In this document: one piece after another, positions 31,858 through 40,751 of the stretch
Numbering within the stretch: the stretch's first letter is position 1
How the letters are laid out: each line of letters begins with the position of its first letter
NCBI GenBank assembly: GCA_944383415.1
Contig: CALWPK010000010.1
Location: 1-48,674, forward strand
Source: an uncultured Clostridia bacterium
Lineage (GTDB): Bacteria > Bacillota > Clostridia > Christensenellales > UBA1242
Length of the DNA stretch: 48,674 bases
Reading direction: 5' to 3'
The notes under the pieces: model-generated
Databases searched by the model: none
Told to the model about the DNA's origin: nothing
The model's input: the letters and a program-made list of their open reading frames with translations, nothing else
Made by a program: the position numbers and the translations under genes

Positions 31858-32703
31858 TTATTTGATTTTAGCGTTAATCTTATTGTCCCTATAGTAGTAG
31901 AAGAAATATTGTTGAGCGTATCCGCTAAGGTCTTTGTATCGTGCAGTCAGTTCCTGCGTGATCTTTTTTCTATCCGTAGTGTTCGTATGCGTTAGATCAT
32001 TATAAACTTTGTTGATCCAAGTATCTACTGGGAATACGTCTTTTACCCCTAAACCGAACAGCATTATACAATTCGCCACCTTTTCTCCCACGCCTTTTAG
32101 TGATAGCAAAAATTTGAATTGCTGATCTTTTTCTTCGGACTTCAAATTTTCAATATCTACATCTGCGAGTCTTTGCACCGTCATATACATCTGTTCTGCC
32201 CTGTAGCCAAGCCCCGCCTGTTTAAACTGCTGAATTGTGACCTTTTTGAGTTCGTTTAGAGTAGGAAAAGCGTAATAACTTCCCATATATTTTCCAAAAT
32301 GTTGGCACAAATATTCAATAGAATTTTTGATACGCTTGATATTGTTGTTCGCAGATATGATAAAACTTATTATGATCTCGTACGCATCATTATTGATTAT
32401 TCTAATGCCCGATCCATAATCCACTGCAGATTTCAAAAATTCGTCCTTTCTCAACTCGTCTTTTATCTTTGAGTAGTCTCTATCAAGGTCAAAAAAATTG
32501 TAAAAATATTCTACATCATCTGTGTGTATCTCAATCTTTTCGCTATCCCAAGTGATATAGGCAAATTTATCCGTCGAATACACTTTCGCACTGTTACCAT
32601 CGATGACGAAACGAAAAATTTGACCGCAATTCAATGTTTGAATTACATCGAAATCGTATGGATGAGTGATGACTATCTTGTCACTATATTTTATAATTTT
32701 CAT
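31858..32703 (-). CDS. 8-oxoguanine DNA glycosylase/AP lyase (OGG1 family)
   Basis: The 281-residue protein has the OGG N-terminal domain (LNCGQIFRF) and the helix-hairpin-helix-GPD core. LKGVGEKVANCIMLFGL contains the catalytic Lys208, and VFPVDTW contains Asp227, equivalent to Lys249 and Asp268 of human OGG1. The enzyme removes oxidised guanine paired with cytosine and nicks the DNA backbone. AAGAAGGA precedes the ATG, so this repair gene is not leaderless, unlike polA, ung and recX. Confidence 0.93.
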   Translation of the reverse strand: MKIIKYSDKIVITHPYDFDVIQTLNCGQIFRFVIDGNSAKVYSTDKFAYITWDSEKIEIHTDDVEYFYNFFDLDRDYSKIKDELRKDEFLKSAVDYGSGIRIINNDAYEIIISFIISANNNIKRIKNSIEYLCQHFGKYMGSYYAFPTLNELKKVTIQQFKQAGLGYRAEQMYMTVQRLADVDIENLKSEEKDQQFKFLLSLKGVGEKVANCIMLFGLGVKDVFPVDTWINKVYNDLTHTNTTDRKKITQELTARYKDLSGYAQQYFFYYYRDNKINAKIK

Positions 32704-33050
32704 AATTCCTTCTTTTCAATCGTATTTTGAATAAATTTCGCGTGAACTTATATGGTTTGTAGTGTCTATTCAATGTCCGTAGAACGAACTATAGATTTTA
32801 GATTATTTTTGTCAATATACACTTAGTTTGCTTTAAGATTTTAATTTGCAATATTTTAACAATCTTTAAATCCAATTGAGCAAAATATATGTCAATAAAT
32901 TTATCAAAAAGCATACCATACTAGGAGATTGTGGAAACTTTTAAAAAAAACTTCCGAAGAAGTTTTTCCCATTTGAGTTGAATGGTGTAGAACACTCCAA
33001 CATTTTGCCGAATCAAAAGACACGCTGATTTATAAATAATTTTACGTTAT
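32704..33050. other. Intergenic region upstream of the OGG gene
   Basis: It holds the terminator of the small membrane protein gene (32946-32967). I see no clear promoter consensus for the OGG gene and no open frame. Confidence 0.5.
32946..32967 (-). terminator. Terminator of the 70-residue membrane protein gene
   Basis: AAAAACTTC and GAAGTTTTT form a 9-base stem with a CGAA-type tetraloop, followed on the minus strand by a T-run. Confidence 0.8.
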
Positions 33051-33263
33051 TTATTTATTTTCTTTTCCATTATGCGTGTTTGACTCTTCACTCTTGATTT
33101 GTTCATCATCTACAGGTGTCTGAACCGATCCTGAATTGTTCACAAACTCTTGAATAATAGTCCTATCTTTCTTGTCCATCATGACAAATGCCACAATCAA
33201 TCCTATTATCCCAACCAATAATATTGCCATAACGATGTACCAACTCGAATATACAAAATACAT
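33051..33263 (-). CDS. Small single-span membrane protein, paralogue of the next gene
   Basis: The 70-residue protein is one membrane helix (about 8-29) followed by MDKKDRTIIQEF and a polar tail. Start at 33263 is chosen for the AGGAGA ribosome binding site; a start at 33296 lacks one. Its helix plus MDKKDRxI motif closely resembles the N-terminus of the protein encoded at 33366-34046 (MDKRDKKIMADF), so the two are paralogues. Function unknown. Confidence 0.7.
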   Translation of the reverse strand: MYFVYSSWYIVMAILLVGIIGLIVAFVMMDKKDRTIIQEFVNNSGSVQTPVDDEQIKSEESNTHNGKENK

Positions 33264-33340
33264 AATTTCTCCTACCAATTCAATAAAGATTATCAATATA
33301 ATAACAGTTTTTTGAAAAAATGTCTAGCAATCTACAAAAA

Positions 33341-33361
33341 AAGTCCTTAATGAAAGGACTT
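33341..33361 (-). terminator. Terminator of the Ser/Thr/Lys-rich membrane protein gene
   Basis: AAGTCCTT and AAGGACTT form an 8-base stem with a 5-base loop, followed on the minus strand by a T-run. Confidence 0.85.
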
Positions 33362-33365
33362 GAAA

Positions 33366-34046
33366 TTATTTGTTGCTTGTTTTCTTTGCAGATGTGGACT
33401 TTGACGTTTGCTTTGCACCTGCAGATTTCGATTTCGCACTAGCAGTTTTCGCAGTCGTCTGTTTCACACTCGTTGACTTTGATTTTACCCCAGTAGATTT
33501 CACACTAGAAGATTTTGTTGTGCTAGTCTTGACTGATTTCGTCGACTTTGACGCTATAGCCACAACAGGAGTCATATCCTCTTTCGACACTGATTCTTCG
33601 ACTACAGGAGTTGAGGTCTTGACTGGACGTGACGTCTTTGCGGTATTAGTTTTTGAACTTGTTGCACTTTTGGACGTGCTAGATTTCTTCGTACTTTTTG
33701 TCGTAGTTGATTTCGACTTGCTCGTGCTAGATTTCTTTGCACTCTTGGTCTTCACTGGCTCTGAAATGCTAACTTCCGCGCTGACCTCTTTCGCCGAATC
33801 TCGTAAATTGGAATTATCATTCTGCTCCTCAGATTGAACAGATTGATCTGCTTGGTCATAGATGGTGTCTGACGGCACAATATTTTTTTCCATCTGCTCA
33901 CTCTCTACTGACAAAACTTTTTCCTGGAAATCTGCCATTATTTTTTTGTCTCGCTTGTCCATCCATATAAGCAAAACAACCAGCCCAACGATAATGACTG
34001 CCAAAATTAAAACTATCCACCACCAATTATCTGCTAAAAAATCCAT
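33366..34046 (-). CDS. Single-span membrane protein with a Ser/Thr/Lys-rich low-complexity tail
   Basis: The 226-residue protein has a membrane helix (about 7-29, after DNWWW), then MDKRDKKIMADF, an acidic section, and from about 95 a tail made of SKS, TTK and KTS-type tripeptides resembling the basic C-termini of histone H1-like proteins. With a positive-inside orientation the basic tail would be cytoplasmic and could bind nucleic acid or other polyanions; this is inference. AAGGGG precedes the ATG. Long open frames on the opposite strand are side effects of the repetitive codons. Confidence 0.75.
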   Translation of the reverse strand: MDFLADNWWWIVLILAVIIVGLVVLLIWMDKRDKKIMADFQEKVLSVESEQMEKNIVPSDTIYDQADQSVQSEEQNDNSNLRDSAKEVSAEVSISEPVKTKSAKKSSTSKSKSTTTKSTKKSSTSKSATSSKTNTAKTSRPVKTSTPVVEESVSKEDMTPVVAIASKSTKSVKTSTTKSSSVKSTGVKSKSTSVKQTTAKTASAKSKSAGAKQTSKSTSAKKTSNK

Positions 34047-34617
34047 AATTTTCCCCTTTTAATAAGAAATTTAGTTAAGATAATTATATATTATCAAATG
34101 AAAGACAAATAGGCAAATGTTTTTGCTATATTTTATACAAATTTCTACAAAATTTTTTTATATTCAACATATTGATTTTATCAATGTGTAATTGAAATCA
34201 TAAAAATTATCATCAATGATTATTTATATACATTTTATTTTCATTTTTAAGAATATATAACGAATGAGAGGTCAATATTTATTTATAGCAATGTCAATTT
34301 AAAATTTCAATATCTACCTTATATCTCATCATATATTATTCCTATTTCAATTGAAAAAATGTATATTCGATTATGGCAGATGAAAACACATTTAGATTTT
34401 AATAAACAATTATTTTCCACATCAAATAATGTCAATAAGTTGATTCAAATTTTCATCATATAACCCGACATATAAAATGTCAAAATTGAATGTACATAAT
34501 CTAACTAAACTTCGCATAGAAAAGAATATTTTAATCGAAAATTTCAATTAAAGCAAAAAAAATAATCAGATTAATCTCTGATTATTCTGTATGATTTATC
34601 ATATTTTTTCAATTAAT
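34047..34617. other. 570-base AT-rich intergenic region
   Basis: Apart from the spoIVA terminator at 34561-34586 and a TATAAT hexamer upstream of the gene at 34046, I see no gene or clear structure. Confidence 0.5.
34561..34586 (-). terminator. Terminator of spoIVA
   Basis: AATAATCAGA and TCTGATTATT form a 10-base stem with a 6-base loop, followed on the minus strand by a run of T. Confidence 0.85.
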
Positions 34618-36096
34618 TCATAGCAATATGCAAAGTATTCCGCCTTTGCCTTCATTTACAATACGAGATAGTGTGCGTCTAAGTTTGTTTTGTAGATTCA
34701 CTGGCATTGAAGTCAATTTGTTATTCAATCCTTCATTCACTAGACTTTCAAGAGACTTGCCGAACATATTTGTTTGCCATATTCCTTGAGGATTGTTTTC
34801 GAATTCTTGTAGCAAATATTTCACCAACTCTTCACTCTGCTCATACCCTCCCATAATCGGGCTAACTTCAGTCTCTACATCCACTTTCATTATATGCAAA
34901 CTTGGTGCTTGTGCACGCAATTTCACACCGCATTTTCCACCCTGACGAACAATCTCTGGCTCTTTCAACTCCATTTCGTCAATCGTAGGAATGACTATAC
35001 CATAACCCGTTTCATTGACTTTATCCAGAGCAGTACTAATCTTATCATATTTTTTCTTGGCGGTGGTCAGGTCCTTTAGGCAATTTACTAGTTCGTAATC
35101 GTCCTTTATTTCCATTCCGCAACTATATGAAAGCACCTTATAGAATAGGTCAGGTTTCGGCACCACCTCAAAACTGATAGCACCACTTCCCATCTCGACG
35201 CTAGTGTTTAAAATCGGTTCAAAACTCTCAGAATTTTCAAAGAGTATTTTGTTTGTATCATACTCTCCAATGCGTCCAGCATCATCGATTGATTCCATAA
35301 TGGTATCCAATATCTCTTTGACAGTAGGATTGTCTACAGGCAATGGTTTTAGCCATTTTGGTATCTTGATATTCACCACCTCTAGAGGAAATTCTTTCAA
35401 TATCTCTGTCATAATTTTATCTACATCCTCCTTATTCAATTCATTCACGTTCATCACTAAAACAGGGGCTTGATATTCATTTTTCATATTGTCAGCCATT
35501 TTCCTCACATTTTCTTCCTCTGGCGTGCTCGTGTTGAGAATTATCACAAAAGGTTTTCCCGTTGCCTGCAATTGTTTGATCGTTCTCCTTTCTGCCTCTA
35601 CATAATTTTCTCGTGGAATATCTGTGAAACTTCCATCTGTTGTAACTGCTATAGCGATAGTGCTATGGTCTTTGATCACTTTTTCTGTGCCAATTACAGC
35701 TGCCTGCACAAAAGGAATTGCCTCTTCGCTCCAAGGGGTTTTGACAAGTCTTGGTTTGTCATTTTCAAACGCTCCAACTGCACCGTCAACCATATATCCC
35801 ACCGAATCTATCAAGCGAACAGACATAATCGTGTTGTTTATTTTGATTTTGACCGCTTCGTTAGGTACAAATTGAGGTTTTGTCGTCATCACCATATTGC
35901 CCGCGCTCGCCTGAGGCAACTCATCATTTGCCCGTGCCCTATCGTGTTTGTTGGCAATGTTATCCAGCACAAAATTTTGAATAAACTTTTGTATAAAAGT
36001 CGATTTCCCACATCTAACTGGACCTACCACGCCAATATAAACATCTCCATTCGTGCGTTTTGCAATGTCTAAGTAGATGTCTGAATTTTTGTCCAT
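34618..36096 (-). CDS. spoIVA: Stage IV sporulation protein A
   Basis: The 492-residue protein matches SpoIVA along its length: DIAKRTNGDVYIGVVGPVRC with Walker A GPVRCGKST at 25-33, DELPQASAGNMVMTT, FVPNEAV, DSVGYMVDGAVGAF, IGTEKVIKDHSTIAIAVTTD, and the C-terminal FGKSLESLVNEGL with NEGKGGILCILL. SpoIVA is an ATPase that polymerises on the mother-cell side of the forespore membrane as the base of the spore coat. It is nearly diagnostic of endospore formers. GGAGG precedes the ATG, and a sigma-E-like promoter lies just upstream. A Cys replaces the usual Thr in the Walker loop. Confidence 0.97.
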   Translation of the reverse strand: MDKNSDIYLDIAKRTNGDVYIGVVGPVRCGKSTFIQKFIQNFVLDNIANKHDRARANDELPQASAGNMVMTTKPQFVPNEAVKIKINNTIMSVRLIDSVGYMVDGAVGAFENDKPRLVKTPWSEEAIPFVQAAVIGTEKVIKDHSTIAIAVTTDGSFTDIPRENYVEAERRTIKQLQATGKPFVIILNTSTPEEENVRKMADNMKNEYQAPVLVMNVNELNKEDVDKIMTEILKEFPLEVVNIKIPKWLKPLPVDNPTVKEILDTIMESIDDAGRIGEYDTNKILFENSESFEPILNTSVEMGSGAISFEVVPKPDLFYKVLSYSCGMEIKDDYELVNCLKDLTTAKKKYDKISTALDKVNETGYGIVIPTIDEMELKEPEIVRQGGKCGVKLRAQAPSLHIMKVDVETEVSPIMGGYEQSEELVKYLLQEFENNPQGIWQTNMFGKSLESLVNEGLNNKLTSMPVNLQNKLRRTLSRIVNEGKGGILCILL

Positions 36097-36116
36097 TTAA
36101 TCCTCCAATCTAACCT

Positions 36117-36143
36117 AATCTATGCGTAGTCTAGTTCATTTAT
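36117..36143 (-). promoter_or_regulatory. Sigma-E-type sporulation promoter of spoIVA
   Basis: ATA, sixteen bases, then CATAGATT on the minus strand match the sigma-E pattern (ATA-N16-CATACAnT) at all but one of the key positions. B. subtilis spoIVA is transcribed by sigma-E in the mother cell. The predicted leader is about 14 bases and contains GGAGG. Confidence 0.7.
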
Positions 36144-36365
36144 GACAATCAATTGAGAATAATGCAAACAATTGTAAAATGTAAATTTATGACATTTTTA
36201 GTCTTAATATACGGTTATATGTAATGTTTTCAAAATTTTATACTTTTAGCGAATTTCTTGAATAGATATATAAAAAATTCTTTTTAATGTTCTAAAATTT
36301 TTGACAAGAACAAACATTAAATTCTTATATATTTTCAATTTCTATATGAATTTTTCAAAAAAACA

Positions 36366-36382
36366 AAAGTGGAATCCACTTT
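36366..36382 (-). terminator. Terminator of the lgt operon
   Basis: AAAGTGG and CCACTTT form a 7-base stem with a 3-base loop; on the minus strand TGTTTTTTTG follows. It lies 98 bases after the last stop. Confidence 0.7.
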
Positions 36383-36479
36383 CGAATTTTATACCAAAAC
36401 TATTTGACTTCAATTTATACAAAATTTTCATACTCTACAATCATCTTAAACCTGTATGAGTATCCTTAATACTATAAGA

Positions 36480-37091
36480 TTAATTGCTATCTTTTTTCTT
36501 GTCTCCTAAATTAAAGGCTTTCATTATTTCTGCTAGACTCATTGTTGGATGCAGTGCTTCTTGGAAATCAAAACCGCTAGAGGATACTTTAGCAGATGCA
36601 TCTTCGCTAGATATTTCCTTCCTTTCTTCCACCGAGACCTTTTTTGTATCAAAACAATCTATTATATTATGCAACAATTTTTTGATAGGATCATCTACCA
36701 AAGGCTGTTTTTTCACATCAAACGCGAGACTATTGTTGCTCTTTTCTTTCAAATCGTTAAACACCATCGACTTGAACTTGTCCGACATCTCTTTTAATTT
36801 CGAATCTTTCGCAAGTTCAGGATAGCGAACATATAGTTCATTGATAATCTGTTCCATTCTAAGATACATAAGTCGAGTACGCTGAATATCTAGCAAATAC
36901 AATTTCTTCCTGCTAGCCTCCAACTGATTTGCGTGTTCCATACTAGCGATAATGGCACTAGAGATAGACTGTTCTTTCTTCTTATAGTCCTCTACCACCG
37001 ATTTTAAACTGGAAATAGTTTGTCTTTGCTCCAAAATGGTAGCCTCGAGTTGTTCTATTTTGTTTTGAAGTTCGTTATCTTTCTTTTCCAT
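36480..37091 (-). CDS. Coiled-coil protein, possibly DivIVA-related
   Basis: The 203-residue protein has two strong heptad stretches (about 3-90), including NKIEQLEATILEQRQTISSL and a KKKEQSISSAIIASMEHANQ segment that resembles the second coiled coil of DivIVA-family proteins, though the conserved DivIVA N-terminus is absent. A long C-terminal part is polar. I start at 37091, which has AAGGAG upstream, rather than ten codons earlier. It overlaps the preceding membrane gene by 17 bases and ends the lgt operon. The DivIVA link is weak. Confidence 0.6.
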   Translation of the reverse strand: MEKKDNELQNKIEQLEATILEQRQTISSLKSVVEDYKKKEQSISSAIIASMEHANQLEASRKKLYLLDIQRTRLMYLRMEQIINELYVRYPELAKDSKLKEMSDKFKSMVFNDLKEKSNNSLAFDVKKQPLVDDPIKKLLHNIIDCFDTKKVSVEERKEISSEDASAKVSSSGFDFQEALHPTMSLAEIMKAFNLGDKKKDSN

Positions 37092-37590
37092 TATCTTTTC
37101 TCCTTTTCTTTGAAAGCACAATATTTACTATAAAATATCCAACAAACCATACAATCAATAATCCGATCATCCACCACAGATTTATGAGTTTCTGCACATA
37201 CAGCAATGAAATCAAACCAAAACCTAAGAATAGGACGAACAATTTCAACTGTAATTTATCTTTGAAATACCACGCTGTACACAAACTGGCAATTGAGACT
37301 GCAAACAAATAGTATGGCCAAAATTGATTCACATCAACATCATAATAGACTTGGAAAAAGTATAACATAAAATTGAGTATTCCGCAAATGAATAGCACCA
37401 CTCCAAAGAACATACTACTGTCTAATTTTAGACTAAATGCACGAACAATCAATAAAATACCTATCAAAATCAAACTCACCGCAAAACTTATTCTAAAAAA
37501 TGGAAAATTGATTGGCGTTAAATCCAAGATAAAACAAACTATATTCACAATTAGCACTGAGTAATATAAAATTTTAGACTTTTTGCCCAT
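37075..37590 (-). CDS. Multispan membrane protein, unknown function
   Basis: The 171-residue protein has about six hydrophobic helices with little between them and a basic C-terminus (LSKKRRKDNGKER). I do not recognise it. It overlaps lgt upstream by 17 bases and the coiled-coil gene downstream by 17 bases, so the three genes are almost certainly one translationally coupled unit. A role in the envelope is a fair guess from that context. Confidence 0.65.
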   Translation of the reverse strand: MGKKSKILYYSVLIVNIVCFILDLTPINFPFFRISFAVSLILIGILLIVRAFSLKLDSSMFFGVVLFICGILNFMLYFFQVYYDVDVNQFWPYYLFAVSIASLCTAWYFKDKLQLKLFVLFLGFGLISLLYVQKLINLWWMIGLLIVWFVGYFIVNIVLSKKRRKDNGKER

Positions 37591-38374
37591 CGTTTAACCT
37601 CAATTTCTTTTTGTATTGATTGACTACCAACACCACTAAACCAGCAATCACCAAAAATATACTCAACAGTTGCGAAACACGGATTCCTGTCGTGCCAATA
37701 TATAGCGAGTCTGACCTAAGACCTTCAATAAATGCTCTACCTATACCATACCAAATGAGATATGACGCTGTGGTAGTGCCTGTGACTTTTGAAGAATAAT
37801 ATATTTTGATCAATATTATCACGCCAATGAAATTCCACAAACTTTCATAGAAAAATGTCGCCTGATACCATGCCTGTTTGTCCTCTATCCAAACAGCGAA
37901 AGGGAACCATTGCAAATTTTCATTCGCGATCAAATTTCCATACGCTTCTTGATTGAAAAAATTTCCCCATCTGCCGATCGCCTGCCCTAAAAGCAAACAA
38001 GGAACACAAATATCACATATTACACCTAAAATCTTGACATTTTTTTTGATTGCACAAAAAATGATGACTCCAATAAGCCCACCTATGACACCACCATAGA
38101 TTGCAAGACCGCCTTGTCTCAAATCAAATAGTTCCCAAAATGAATAATTGTATTCATAGAAGAAACAATAGTACAATCTAGCCCCTACGACTGCACAAGG
38201 AAGAGCGATCAATGCAAGCAATATTATATCGTCACTTTTGATTCCGTGCTTTTTCGCAAGTTTTGAAGCAAGGATGATGCCAAAAAGCATTGAAAGAGCC
38301 ATAATCAAACCATAAAATTTGATTTCAAAATCGCCAATATAAAAGCCGTCTGATGGTATATAATACAAATTCAT
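37574..38374 (-). CDS. lgt: Prolipoprotein diacylglyceryl transferase
   Basis: The 266-residue membrane enzyme carries the Lgt signature GQAIGRWGNFFNQEAYG and the HG-less early motif IKFYGLIMALSMLFG, with RQGGLAIYGGVIGG before it and a final YGIGRAFIEGLRSD segment. It moves diacylglycerol from phosphatidylglycerol to the lipobox cysteine of prolipoproteins. No Shine-Dalgarno precedes the ATG; TTGCTT-N17-TATAAT lies nine bases upstream, so the leader would be only two or three bases. It is the first gene of an overlapping three-gene operon. Confidence 0.95.
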   Translation of the reverse strand: MNLYYIPSDGFYIGDFEIKFYGLIMALSMLFGIILASKLAKKHGIKSDDIILLALIALPCAVVGARLYYCFFYEYNYSFWELFDLRQGGLAIYGGVIGGLIGVIIFCAIKKNVKILGVICDICVPCLLLGQAIGRWGNFFNQEAYGNLIANENLQWFPFAVWIEDKQAWYQATFFYESLWNFIGVIILIKIYYSSKVTGTTTASYLIWYGIGRAFIEGLRSDSLYIGTTGIRVSQLLSIFLVIAGLVVLVVNQYKKKLRLNDGQKV

Positions 38375-38383
38375 AACATTATT

Positions 38384-38412
38384 ATTATAAGATTAGTTGA
38401 AAATAAAAGCAA
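38384..38412 (-). promoter_or_regulatory. lgt promoter giving an almost leaderless transcript
   Basis: TTGCTT, a 17-base spacer and TATAAT; nine bases separate the -10 hexamer from the ATG. Confidence 0.65.
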
Positions 38413-38600
38413 CTATTTTTCAATTCTTGTTCGGATTATATACGATTGCTTAAAAAATACTAAATAATGCTAAAATTATCAATTAAACATCATTTTTATT
38501 ATATGTACGAATTAGTATAAATGTATTTAATGATCAAATATCCGACAATTAATCTGCTCCCTTATTTAAACAATTGGTATAAATTTTCATATATCTTATT

Positions 38601-39884
38601 ATGAAATATTTTGGAACAGATGGAATTCGCGGTGTGATCGGCGTCGATCTAAACAAACGAAAAATAAAAAAAATAGCAAAAGGATTAGTTCGTTTTTATA
38701 GCAAATACAAATTAAAAAAGATCTTATTGGTGGGAAACGATTCTAGAATCAGCAGTGATTATATCCTATCAATTTTTTCGTCTGTGATATTGTCTTGCGG
38801 AATTCAAATAGACAATATTGGAATTTGCTCTAGCCCTTGCCTTGCTTTTGTTGCTAAGAAATTCAATTATCCGCTGGCGATGATGATAAGTGCCTCTCAC
38901 AACAGCAGTGAATATAATGGTATAAAATTTTTTGATACAAATGGTGAAAAAATCAGTGAAAAAACAGAATTGATTTTAGAAAAATTGATAGATACAAAAA
39001 ATTGGAAATACGAGAAAAATTTTTCCACTCAAACAAATGTTGAGTATTTAAAAAATTGTTACATAACGTATCTAAAAGAAATGAAACATTTTGATTTTCC
39101 AATCATAATAGATTGTGCCAACGGTGGAGCGTGTGACATTTCTAAAGCCGTGTTTGAAAAATCAAAGTTTATCAATTCTAATTATGACGGATTGAATATC
39201 AATCTAAATTCTGGTTGTACCAACATAGAGTTTTTGCGCACACTATGTATAAAAGAGAGAAAAATTGGAATTGCACTTGATGGAGATGCCGATCGTATCA
39301 CAATCGTGGATGAAAATGGAAGTCTAATCACTGGTGATAAAATCTTGTATATTTTATCAAAGTTTTACTTGAAAGGATCGGACAAAATCGTAGGCACGAT
39401 ATATTCAAATACTGGCTTAGAAAAATCTTTGAAATCTAGAAACATTGAATTAATTAGAGCAAATGTTGGAGATAAAAATGTGTACGAAATGATGAAAAAA
39501 ACAAAGTCAACTATTGGAGGAGAAAATGCTGGACATATTATTCTCAGACAATACTTCAATACTGGGGACGGATTGTTGACAGGAATTGTGATCTGCAATA
39601 TTCTAAACATCTCCAAATCATCTTTGCGCGAATTGCTGATAGATTACAAACAATATTATCAAGCAAACGACTCCATAAGACTTGATAGCAAGTTCAAATT
39701 GAATGAAGACTTGAAATTGATAATTAATAAGTACGAACGAAGTAATGTACGAATAATCATCCGCCCTAGCGGTACAGAACCAATACTTAGGATTTTGGTT
39801 GAATGCGAGCAAAAAGAGATTGCAGACAGCATTTTGAAAAAGTTGAAAAATTATATAAACAGCAGTATAGGCATTAAAAATTAA
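38601..39884 (+). CDS. glmM: Phosphoglucosamine mutase
   Basis: The 427-residue protein begins MKYFGTDGIRGV and has the phosphoserine loop MMISASHNSSEYNGIKFFD (catalytic Ser99), the metal loop DGDADRI, GGENAGHI and the C-terminal phosphate loop RPSGTEPILRI, the GlmM order. It converts glucosamine-6-phosphate to glucosamine-1-phosphate for UDP-GlcNAc and wall synthesis. It is about 20 residues shorter than most. No Shine-Dalgarno is visible; TATAAA with an extended TGG lies about 17 bases upstream, leaving a leader of about 12 bases. Confidence 0.95.
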   Translation: MKYFGTDGIRGVIGVDLNKRKIKKIAKGLVRFYSKYKLKKILLVGNDSRISSDYILSIFSSVILSCGIQIDNIGICSSPCLAFVAKKFNYPLAMMISASHNSSEYNGIKFFDTNGEKISEKTELILEKLIDTKNWKYEKNFSTQTNVEYLKNCYITYLKEMKHFDFPIIIDCANGGACDISKAVFEKSKFINSNYDGLNINLNSGCTNIEFLRTLCIKERKIGIALDGDADRITIVDENGSLITGDKILYILSKFYLKGSDKIVGTIYSNTGLEKSLKSRNIELIRANVGDKNVYEMMKKTKSTIGGENAGHIILRQYFNTGDGLLTGIVICNILNISKSSLRELLIDYKQYYQANDSIRLDSKFKLNEDLKLIINKYERSNVRIIIRPSGTEPILRILVECEQKEIADSILKKLKNYINSSIGIKN

Positions 39885-39932
39885 AAAAATTTTTAAAATC
39901 TTTCAATATTTACACATATTTTGCTATTTTTA

Positions 39933-39961
39933 TTGTCTAAAAACAAAATTTTTGATATAAT
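39933..39961 (+). promoter_or_regulatory. ung promoter giving a leaderless transcript
   Basis: TTGTCT, a 17-base spacer and TATAAT with an extended TGA; six bases separate the -10 from the ATG. Confidence 0.75.
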
Positions 39962-39967
39962 TACAAT

Positions 39968-40633
39968 ATGAACTATGTTTTAACAAAAGATTGGAGCGAA
40001 ATTTTAAAGTCTAGATTTTCGAGCGAATACAAGCACAAACTTTTTTCGTGGCTCGAGAATGAATATGCTAGTCACACCGTCTATCCTCCGAAAGAAAAAA
40101 TTTTTAACGCACTCAATTTTGTACCCTTGCAAAACGTCAAAGTAGTGATCATTGGACAGGATCCATATCATATCAAAGGTCAAGCAGATGGACTGGCGTT
40201 TAGTTGCCATAACGGCACGCCTCAGCCAAGTTTGAAAAATATTTTCAAAGAAATAAGCACAGATCTCAACATCCAAATGTCTGACTCCACAGACTTGACC
40301 GCTTGGGCAAAACAAGGTGTGATACTTTTAAACACTAGTCTTACAGTTATAGAACATTTGCCCGCGTCTCATTCAAACGAATTGTGGCACACTTTCACTC
40401 GTGAAATTGTGAAAATTTTGAACGAACAAAATTCCCCAATCGTCTTTATGCTTTGGGGCAATCACGCAAAATCTTTCATCCCCCTTTTGAATAATCCAAA
40501 TCATTTGATTTTAACTGCCAGCCATCCAAGCCCATTTTCCGCCCACTCTGGATTTTTCGGATGCAAACATTTTAGCAAGTGCAATGATTTTTTGATTAGC
40601 AAAGGATTGACTCCAATAAATTGGCAAATTTAA
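39968..40633 (+). CDS. ung: Uracil-DNA glycosylase, family 1
   Basis: The 221-residue protein has the Ung motifs: VVIIGQDPYHIKGQADGLAF with the catalytic Asp65, GVILLNTSLTV, VFMLWGNHA and the DNA-intercalation loop HPSPFSAH. It removes uracil from DNA to begin base-excision repair. There is no Shine-Dalgarno, and a strong extended -10 ends six bases before the ATG, so the mRNA should be leaderless. The gene follows glmM with its own promoter. Confidence 0.97.
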   Translation: MNYVLTKDWSEILKSRFSSEYKHKLFSWLENEYASHTVYPPKEKIFNALNFVPLQNVKVVIIGQDPYHIKGQADGLAFSCHNGTPQPSLKNIFKEISTDLNIQMSDSTDLTAWAKQGVILLNTSLTVIEHLPASHSNELWHTFTREIVKILNEQNSPIVFMLWGNHAKSFIPLLNNPNHLILTASHPSPFSAHSGFFGCKHFSKCNDFLISKGLTPINWQI

Positions 40634-40647
40634 CTTTGATTTTGCTA

Positions 40648-40676
40648 TTGATTTTTCCATTTAGATGATATATAAT
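40648..40676 (+). promoter_or_regulatory. Promoter of the small hydrophobic peptide gene
   Basis: TTGATT, a 17-base spacer and a perfect TATAAT; six bases separate the -10 from an ATG. Confidence 0.7.
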
Positions 40677-40682
40677 GTCGAT

Positions 40683-40751
40683 ATGGGAATTTTAGAATTC
40701 GTTATCGGAATATTTATTTTAGGAATGGCATTTTTACCTATAAAGTTGTAA
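40683..40751 (+). CDS. Putative leaderless gene for a 22-residue hydrophobic peptide
   Basis: The frame begins MGILEFVIGIFILG and ends in a Pro-Ile-Lys-Leu tail: one short membrane helix with glycines and a single basic residue near the end. It has no Shine-Dalgarno, but a strong promoter ends six bases upstream, the same spacing as at ung, cca, polA and recX. A small hairpin with a T-run follows within 40 bases, giving a compact transcript of about 110 bases. It could be a small membrane protein or a type I toxin-like peptide; alternatively the transcript is an sRNA and the frame is chance. Confidence 0.4.
   Translation: MGILEFVIGIFILGMAFLPIKL

Larger units (their letters stand above)
36097..36479. 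other. Intergenic region upstream of spoIVA
   Basis: It holds the spoIVA promoter on one side and a terminator of the lgt operon on the other (36366-36382). The rest is AT-rich with no gene. Confidence 0.6.

Noticed and set aside
33370..33837. 155-codon open frame on the plus strand rich in Phe, Val and Asp
   Set aside because: It is the antisense of the repetitive Ser/Thr/Lys codons of the gene at 33366-34046 and has no ribosome binding site or domain.
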